64,000 bases of DNA from contig NZ_CP175562.1 of the NCBI RefSeq assembly GCF_046097105.1, positions 1,426,001 through 1,490,000 of the forward strand, read 5' to 3'. How positions within the stretch are numbered: position 1 is the stretch's first letter; each line of letters opens with the position of its first letter. This document shows positions 63,019-64,000 of the stretch, in pieces. The DNA comes from Natroniella sp046097105. Its GTDB lineage: Bacteria > Bacillota > Halanaerobiia > Halobacteroidales > Halobacteroidaceae. The notes under the pieces were generated by a model, which saw nothing but the letters and a program-made list of their open reading frames with translations, searched no databases and had not been told where the DNA came from. The position numbers and the translations under genes are program-made.

Positions 63019-63336
63019 GCTATATTTTATCCTTAATTTCTTTTTATTATAAGAATCAATTGATATACAGTGGCACTTTTCGTTCGTAAAAGAATGTGTT
63101 TTTGTAGGGGCGACTCTCCGTGGTCGCCCGTGATTTAACATGGGCAGGCACAGAGACCTGCCCCTACAAATATCATTTCTACCCGCCAAATCAAAAGTGC
63201 CACATAATTGTAATTAAGTATAACTTTTTTATTTTTAAGATTTTGCTCTTTAACTGTACATTGTACATTTGTTTCCTACTTCCCCTTCGGGTTCTTTGAA
63301 CCCTTCGTGATGAAAAAATCCGCTCTTAGATTTTTT
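63019..63336. other. Spacer upstream of the rplS promoter
   Basis: 318 bp without a supported gene. It contains palindromic repeat copy C with an outer 11-bp inverted repeat (63070-63080, 63193-63203) and at 63280-63335 a purine/pyrimidine-rich stretch (CCCCTTCGGGTTCTTTGAAC and TTTTTT runs) that is probably the end of the SPOUT gene transcript. Confidence 0.55.
63070..63203. repeat. Palindromic intergenic repeat copy C with outer 11-bp inverted repeat
   Basis: GTGGCACTTTT and AAAAGTGCCAC bracket a 134-bp segment. Its core (63104-63167) has the GTAGGGGC / GCCCCTAC ends and the CGACT..GGTCG and GGGCAGG..CCTGCCC hairpins of copy A. The outer repeat looks like the ends of a small non-autonomous element (MITE-like). 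No coding capacity. Confidence 0.7.
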
Positions 63337-63906
63337 CTACCACCAAGCTTCTCCTAATAATCTATCCAAAATAATAGCAGCAGCACTTCTAACTGATAGA
63401 TGATTATAATCTCCTGGACCATAAATTGGTTCTAAAATATAATCAGCAGAGTTCATAGTCTCTTTGGTCAAACCCCAACCTGTCCCTAATAAAATCAGAT
63501 AGACTTCTTCTCCTTGCTGAATTCCTTGTCGTAACTTCTTATAACTAATAGTATTAGAATAAGTTCTAGCATCAGTCGTAACTAAAATTGGCTCCTTATC
63601 TTCTCTATCCATTATATCTGTTATCACACCTTCAAGTTCAGCTTTAATCTCAAGTACACTGAATGCCTCTTTACGATCTGGATTATATTCTGCTCCAAAA
63701 TCCCCTGCCCAATAATCTTTCATCCGCTTAACTAACCCTTGCTGAGAATCTAAATGATTCACTATATAATATTGACCAATATCATATGTTCTACTGGCTC
63801 GAGCAATATCATGTAAATCTAAATTAGTTACTGTAGTAGTAATTACTTCCATATTTTTATTATAAACAGGATTATGTAATAGAGCTAAATAAACCTGTTG
63901 TTCCAT
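63337..63906 (-). CDS. SPOUT-family RNA methyltransferase (PF09936-type)
   Basis: 189 residues. The trefoil-knot pattern is seen near 130-175: YLILLGTGWGLTKETM then ADYILEPIYGPGDYNHLSV, then RSAAAIILDRLLGE. The family is always near trmD and rplS and probably methylates a tRNA or rRNA nucleotide; the target is not known. Its ATG is 1 bp after the trmD stop (TAAAATG). Confidence 0.8.
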   Translation of the reverse strand: MEQQVYLALLHNPVYNKNMEVITTTVTNLDLHDIARASRTYDIGQYYIVNHLDSQQGLVKRMKDYWAGDFGAEYNPDRKEAFSVLEIKAELEGVITDIMDREDKEPILVTTDARTYSNTISYKKLRQGIQQGEEVYLILLGTGWGLTKETMNSADYILEPIYGPGDYNHLSVRSAAAIILDRLLGEAWW

Positions 63907-63907
63907 T

Positions 63908-64000
63908 TTACTCCTCCTCTAATTCCTGCTTTATTTCCGCTAATAATTCCTGATCTTGTACAGATAGATCAACACCTTCTAATAAATCTGATCGCCTATG
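63908..64000 (-). CDS. trmD: tRNA (guanine-N1)-methyltransferase TrmD, C-terminal end (cut by window edge)
   Basis: 30 codons at the window edge: HRRSDLLEGVDLSVQDQELL and a Glu-rich end. RRSDLL with LSVQDQELLAE fits the C-terminal helix of TrmD, and the gene order trmD-methyltransferase-rplS supports it. TrmD adds m1G37 to tRNAs. Only the end is visible. Confidence 0.7.
   Translation of the reverse strand, partial: HRRSDLLEGVDLSVQDQELLAEIKQELEEE

Noticed and set aside
1..64000. CRISPR arrays, tRNA or rRNA genes, riboswitches
   Set aside because: No regularly spaced direct repeats, no cloverleaf or rRNA signature seen by eye; a Rfam and tRNAscan run would be decisive.

Overview
The window looks like a chromosomal segment of a low-GC, anaerobic, motile Firmicute. 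The AT-rich composition, Gly/Glu-rich proteins, very acidic hook protein, FapA, FlbD, CodY and HslUV, and the gene order all suggest the halophilic Halanaerobiales/Halobacteroidaceae. That placement is inference, because no rRNA is present. Nearly everything reads on the minus strand, so transcription runs from high to low coordinates. The order is the classic Firmicutes backbone: trmD, SPOUT methylase, rplS, lepB, rbgA, rnhB, yraN, comM, then dprA, smg, topA, hslVU, codY, then the flagellar supercluster (flgB to fliA and beyond), then rpsB, tsf, pyrH, frr, uppS, cdsA, dxr, rseP, ispG and proS.

Layout: 1-9165 holds a glycosyltransferase end, proS and the isoprenoid/phospholipid genes with the site-2 protease rseP. 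9281-12174 holds translation and UMP kinase genes with a good promoter and terminators. 12396-42849 is one run of about 38 flagellar genes in transcription order: rod/MS-ring/switch (flgBC, fliEFG), export ATPase (fliHIJ), hook (fliK, flgD, flgE), stator (motAB), switch (fliM, fliY), export gate (fliOPQR, flhBA), placement (flhFG), PilZ pair, cheCD and sigma factor fliA. 43230-49825 is codY, hslUV, topA, smg and dprA. 49838-53439 holds cardiolipin synthase, a cyclodeaminase-like protein and the only plus-strand genes (a DUF421/DUF4363 pair). 57798-64000 returns to the rplS/rnhB backbone.

The one clear accessory island is 53442-57795. It carries a FokI-like type IIS restriction-modification system whose two adenine methylases are separate genes (they are fused in M.FokI). 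The endonuclease gene is interrupted by a single in-frame TAA where FokI appears to have Gln. The left edge of the island carries a decayed copy of the 3' end of comM, so the island is bracketed by imperfect direct repeats of the comM terminus.

Other points not explained by ordinary annotation: a 22-codon gene between fliL and fliM encodes little more than the FliM/FliY N-terminal motif; fliH is out of frame at an A9 run and fliE is out of frame by one base, so motility is either broken, dependent on slippage, or misassembled; an eight-CxxC protein sits beside rseP; and a GC-rich palindromic intergenic repeat occurs three times. No tRNA, rRNA, CRISPR array or transposase was seen.
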